Assembly: GCA_028287545.1 (NCBI GenBank)
Contig: JAQBPL010000342.1
Span: forward strand, 1 to 16,533
DNA length: 16,533 bases
Direction of reading: 5' to 3'
From: Vulcanimicrobiota bacterium
Lineage (GTDB): Bacteria; Eremiobacterota; Eremiobacteria; Baltobacterales; Baltobacteraceae
The notes under the pieces are model-generated. The model made no database searches. It saw nothing but the letters and a program-made list of their open reading frames with translations, and was not told the origin of the DNA. The position numbers and the translations under genes were made by a program. Below are positions 14,348-16,533 of this stretch, piece by piece (position 1 is the first letter of the stretch; each line of letters starts with the position of its first letter).

Positions 14348-15348
14348 TTGACCGAAATCTGGTCGTAGATCCCGCCCTCGGCGAAGAAGCGCGCGTTTGC
14401 CGCTTGCCATCCGCCGAAGGTCGCGATCGTCACGAGATCGGTGCGTTCGAAGTGCGTTCCGCAGCGGCCCAACACCGACGTGAGCCGCGGACGGTAGCCG
14501 AAGCTGCATTCCATCTTCTGCGCTTCGGGAGAGTAGAGATACTGCAGGTACTCGTGCGCGAGCGCCGTCGTACCGTGTTTGCGCGCGTTCACGTCGACGA
14601 CCGCCACCGAGGGTTCGGCGAGAATGCTGACCGACGGGACGACGATTTCGTAACCGTCTTTCGGCGAGGTGCGCTGCAGGAAGAAGCCTTCGTTCTCCCA
14701 GGCGATCAGGACGTCGCCGATCTGCCGCTCCGCAAACGAGATCGTCGCGCCGCGCGCGCCGGTGTCGAGAACGGCGACGTTCTTGTAGAGCGCGCCGACG
14801 AACGCGCGCGCCTTGGCCTCGTCGTTGTGGTTGCGCTTGAGCGCCCAGCCCCACGCCGCGAGGAAGTTCCACCGCGCGCCGCCGCCGGTCTTCGGGTTCG
14901 GCGTCACCAGCGACACGCCGGGCTTCACCAGGTCGCCCCAGTCGCGGATGTGCTTGGGATTCCCCTTGCGCACCACGAAGACGATCGTCGACGTGTAGGG
15001 CGTGCTGTTGTCGGGGAATTGCTTCTGCCAGTCCAGCGGGAGCAGCTTCGCCTTCTGCGCGATCGCGTCGATGTCGTAGGCGAGCGCGAGCGTCACGACG
15101 TCGGCGTCGAGCCCGTCGATGACGGCGCGCGCCTGCGCGCCGGAACCGCCGTGCGACTGATCGATCGTGACGGTCTGGCCGGTCTTGCGCTGCCAATAGC
15201 TCGCAAACGCCTTGTTGTACGCCGCGTAGAGCTCGCGGGTTGGATCGTAGGAGACGTTGAGGAGCTTCGCCGGCGTGCCGGCGGCAGTTGCGGTCAGCGG
15301 CGCCGCGACGAGCAGCGCGCCGAGCGCTGCGAGAACCAAGCGCTTCAC
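14344..15348 (-). CDS. Sulfate ABC transporter substrate-binding protein (Sbp/CysP type)
   Basis: The protein has 334 residues from GTG 15348. A signal peptide is plain: [20 protein letters not shown], with likely cleavage near residue 22-24 (TATAAG). The mature protein begins with the sulfate-binding signature [20 protein letters not shown]. Next come [52 protein letters not shown] and the ENEGFFLQR stretch, all typical of the Sbp/CysP family. No lipobox cysteine is seen, so it is expected to be a soluble periplasmic protein, which implies a cell with an outer membrane; this is an inference. Whether it is Sbp or CysP (sulfate versus thiosulfate preference) cannot be told. GGAGG on the minus strand (15355-15359) lies 6 nt before the GTG, which overlaps the cysA stop (GTGA). 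Confidence 0.95.
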   Translation of the reverse strand: MKRLVLAALGALLVAAPLTATAAGTPAKLLNVSYDPTRELYAAYNKAFASYWQRKTGQTVTIDQSHGGSGAQARAVIDGLDADVVTLALAYDIDAIAQKAKLLPLDWQKQFPDNSTPYTSTIVFVVRKGNPKHIRDWGDLVKPGVSLVTPNPKTGGGARWNFLAAWGWALKRNHNDEAKARAFVGALYKNVAVLDTGARGATISFAERQIGDVLIAWENEGFFLQRTSPKDGYEIVVPSVSILAEPSVAVVDVNARKHGTTALAHEYLQYLYSPEAQKMECSFGYRPRLTSVLGRCGTHFERTDLVTIATFGGWQAANARFFAEGGIYDQISVK

Positions 15349-16322
15349 GCGACGCCTCCGGAGAGAAACGAGCGCGCGTGGCTCGGCGAGACGTACAGCA
15401 CGTCGCCTGGTGCGCGAGCGGCGGTCGGCCCGACGACCGTCGCGATCTCGATGACGACCTCGAGCCCGCCGTCGAGCACGCATTCGTAGCGCGTGCGCGC
15501 GCCGAGCGGGACGATGCGGTCGACCGTCGCGCGGTACGCGCCTTCGAACGGCAGGACGCTGATGCGGAACTCGTGCGGCCGCACGAACGCGGTCGCCGTT
15601 CCGTTCGCGATGGCGTTGGCCGGGCCGAGGAAACCGAGCACGAACGGGTTGACCGGCGCGTCGTAGACCTCGGCCGGCGTACCGGCCTGTTCGACCGCCC
15701 CGTCGCGCATGACGACGACCGCGTCGGCGACCTCCATCGCCTCGTCCGCGTCGTGCGTTACGAGCAACGTCGTCACGTGCGTGCGTTCGTGCAGATTGCG
15801 CAGCCACGCGCGCAGTTCGCGCCGCACGGGAACGTCGAGCGCCGCAAACGGCTCGTCGAGCAAAAGAATCGGCGGCGCGGAGGCGAGCGCTCGGGCGAGC
15901 GCGACGCGCTGCCGCTGTCCGCCGGAGAGTTCGTGCGGGCGGCGGTCGCTGTAGCCGTCGAGCTGCACGATGGACAGCAGCTCGGCGACGCGGACGGCCC
16001 GCTCCGCACGCGAAACGCCGCGCACGCTCAAACCGAAGCCGACGTTCTGCGCCACGGTCAGGTGCGGAAACAGCGCGCCGTGCTGAAAGACAAACCCGAC
16101 GTTGCGCGCGCGCAGCGGACGATCGGTTACGTCGACGCCGTCGATGACGATGCGTCCCCGGTCGGGAAGTTCGTAGCCGCCGATCAGCCGGAGCAGCGTC
16201 GTCTTGCCGCAGCCGGAGGGGCCGAGAATCGCGGTGAGCGCGCCGGAGGCGAAGGCGACGGAGACGCGGTCGACCGCCACGCTCTCGCCGAACCGCTTGG
16301 TGACGGTGTCGAGAGCGATCAC
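15345..16322 (-). CDS. cysA: Sulfate ABC transporter ATP-binding protein CysA
   Basis: From GTG 16322 the protein has 325 residues. ATPase motifs are in order: Walker [10 protein letters not shown] (34-42), Q-loop in [10 protein letters not shown] (Gln80), signature LSGGQRQR (132-139), Walker B ILLLDEP (152-158), D-loop ALD, and H-loop [13 protein letters not shown]. The C-terminal TOBE-like regulatory part includes [11 protein letters not shown] and ends [14 protein letters not shown]. It powers sulfate uptake through the CysT/CysW channel. The GTG start gives [17 protein letters not shown], the right N-terminus for the family, and overlaps the cysH stop (GTGA). The open frame beyond 16322 is a shadow of cysH. 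Confidence 0.95.
   Translation of the reverse strand: MIALDTVTKRFGESVAVDRVSVAFASGALTAILGPSGCGKTTLLRLIGGYELPDRGRIVIDGVDVTDRPLRARNVGFVFQHGALFPHLTVAQNVGFGLSVRGVSRAERAVRVAELLSIVQLDGYSDRRPHELSGGQRQRVALARALASAPPILLLDEPFAALDVPVRRELRAWLRNLHERTHVTTLLVTHDADEAMEVADAVVVMRDGAVEQAGTPAEVYDAPVNPFVLGFLGPANAIANGTATAFVRPHEFRISVLPFEGAYRATVDRIVPLGARTRYECVLDGGLEVVIEIATVVGPTAARAPGDVLYVSPSHARSFLSGGVA
15355..15359 (-). promoter_or_regulatory. Shine-Dalgarno GGAGG of the sulfate-binding protein gene
   Basis: GGAGG on the minus strand is 6 nt before GTG 15348, inside the end of cysA. It is the clearest ribosome-binding site of the sulfate operon, consistent with the higher level usually needed for a binding protein than for its permeases. 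Confidence 0.6.
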
Positions 16323-16533
16323 GCGGGCTTCCCGGCGGGCGCGTGCAGCCCGCACTCCGTCTTCGCGAAGCCGGCCCAGCGGCCGTCGCGGCTCCCCTGG
16401 CCGGGCGCGACGGGGCGAGTGCACGGGAAGCAGCCGATGCTCGGATACCCCTCCGAGTGAAGCGCGTTCACCGGTACCCCGTTCGCGTTGACGTAGGCCC
16501 AAACATCGTCGTCGGTCCAATCGTAGAGAGGGC
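16319..16533 (-). CDS. cysH: Adenylyl-sulfate (APS) reductase CysH, C-terminal part (5' end outside window)
   Basis: The last ~71 codons of a reductase are visible, entering from the right edge and ending at TGA (16319-16321). The stretch reads [14 protein letters not shown], then the motif [16 protein letters not shown], then [14 protein letters not shown]. The CxxC pair after SIG marks the [4Fe-4S] APS-reductase branch; PAPS reductases of the E. coli type lack these cysteines. The Cys of ECGLH is the catalytic one that takes the sulfite group. The protein would reduce APS (possibly also PAPS) to sulfite using thioredoxin. The upstream Cys-Cys pair that completes the cluster is outside the window. 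The stop overlaps cysA, making cysH the first visible gene of the sulfate operon. Confidence 0.95.
   Translation of the reverse strand, partial: PLYDWTDDDVWAYVNANGVPVNALHSEGYPSIGCFPCTRPVAPGQGSRDGRWAGFAKTECGLHAPAGKPA

Noticed and set aside
15288..16460. A 390-codon plus-strand open frame
   Set aside because: It is antisense to cysA and the binding-protein start; highly charged shadow composition.

Overview
The window is high-GC DNA (about two thirds G+C by eye) with almost no non-coding space. Genes are commonly joined by 4-bp ATGA or GTGA overlaps, and no stretch over 300 bases lacks a gene. No rRNA, tRNA, CRISPR array, transposase or phage gene is visible. The organism is a free-living-type bacterium. 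The combination of genes recalls Vulcanimicrobiota (WPS-2/Eremiobacterota) or another deep-branching, Actinobacteria-like high-GC phylum, but this is a tentative guess from gene content and style, not a search result.

Layout. (1) 1-1412, plus strand: the 3' end of dnaX, then a YbaB/EbfC nucleoid protein and recR. This is the classic replication/repair trio. recR appears to begin at an ATC codon. (2) 1409-4219: three membrane proteins that seem to share one architecture (an E-I-L/F-D-R motif near the N-terminus, a hydrophobic core and a basic R-x-x-G-x-D/T-D-L-like tail). The third is a 128-residue miniature. A MOSC-domain gene on the minus strand lies between the first and second. (3) 4216-8176, plus strand: DUF4129, DUF4350, MoxR AAA+ ATPase and DUF58. 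With SpoIIM (minus, 8075-9124) and RDD (plus, 9176-9901) these make the widespread but poorly understood MoxR/DUF58 envelope cluster. Genes from 2859 to 8176 look like one transcription unit. (4) 9902-10049: a compact inverted-repeat element with a 20-bp tandem repeat fills the whole gap between two converging operons. (5) 10040-16533, minus strand: an assimilatory sulfate operon, read cysH (partial), cysA, sulfate-binding protein, cysT, cysW, cysD, cysNC. It covers uptake, activation to APS and PAPS, and reduction to sulfite. Every junction overlaps by 1 or 4 bp.

How the genes work together. The Cys products import sulfate through an ABC transporter. CysD with the CysN half of CysNC makes APS, the CysC half can phosphorylate it to PAPS, and CysH (with the iron-sulfur CxxC signature of APS reductases) can reduce APS directly. 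In the other cluster, MoxR probably acts as a chaperone-like ATPase on the DUF58 protein (MoxR/vWA-like pairing), together with membrane proteins DUF4129, DUF4350, SpoIIM and RDD. The attached membrane paralogs are likely accessory partners.

The most unusual points are two genes (recR and DUF58) whose best-supported starts are ATC and GTT, each 7 nt after a GGAG; the inverted-repeat element whose tandem copies place a stop in all three minus-strand frames; the triplet of membrane paralogs with one shrunken copy; and two long convergent overlaps (61 and 102 bp).
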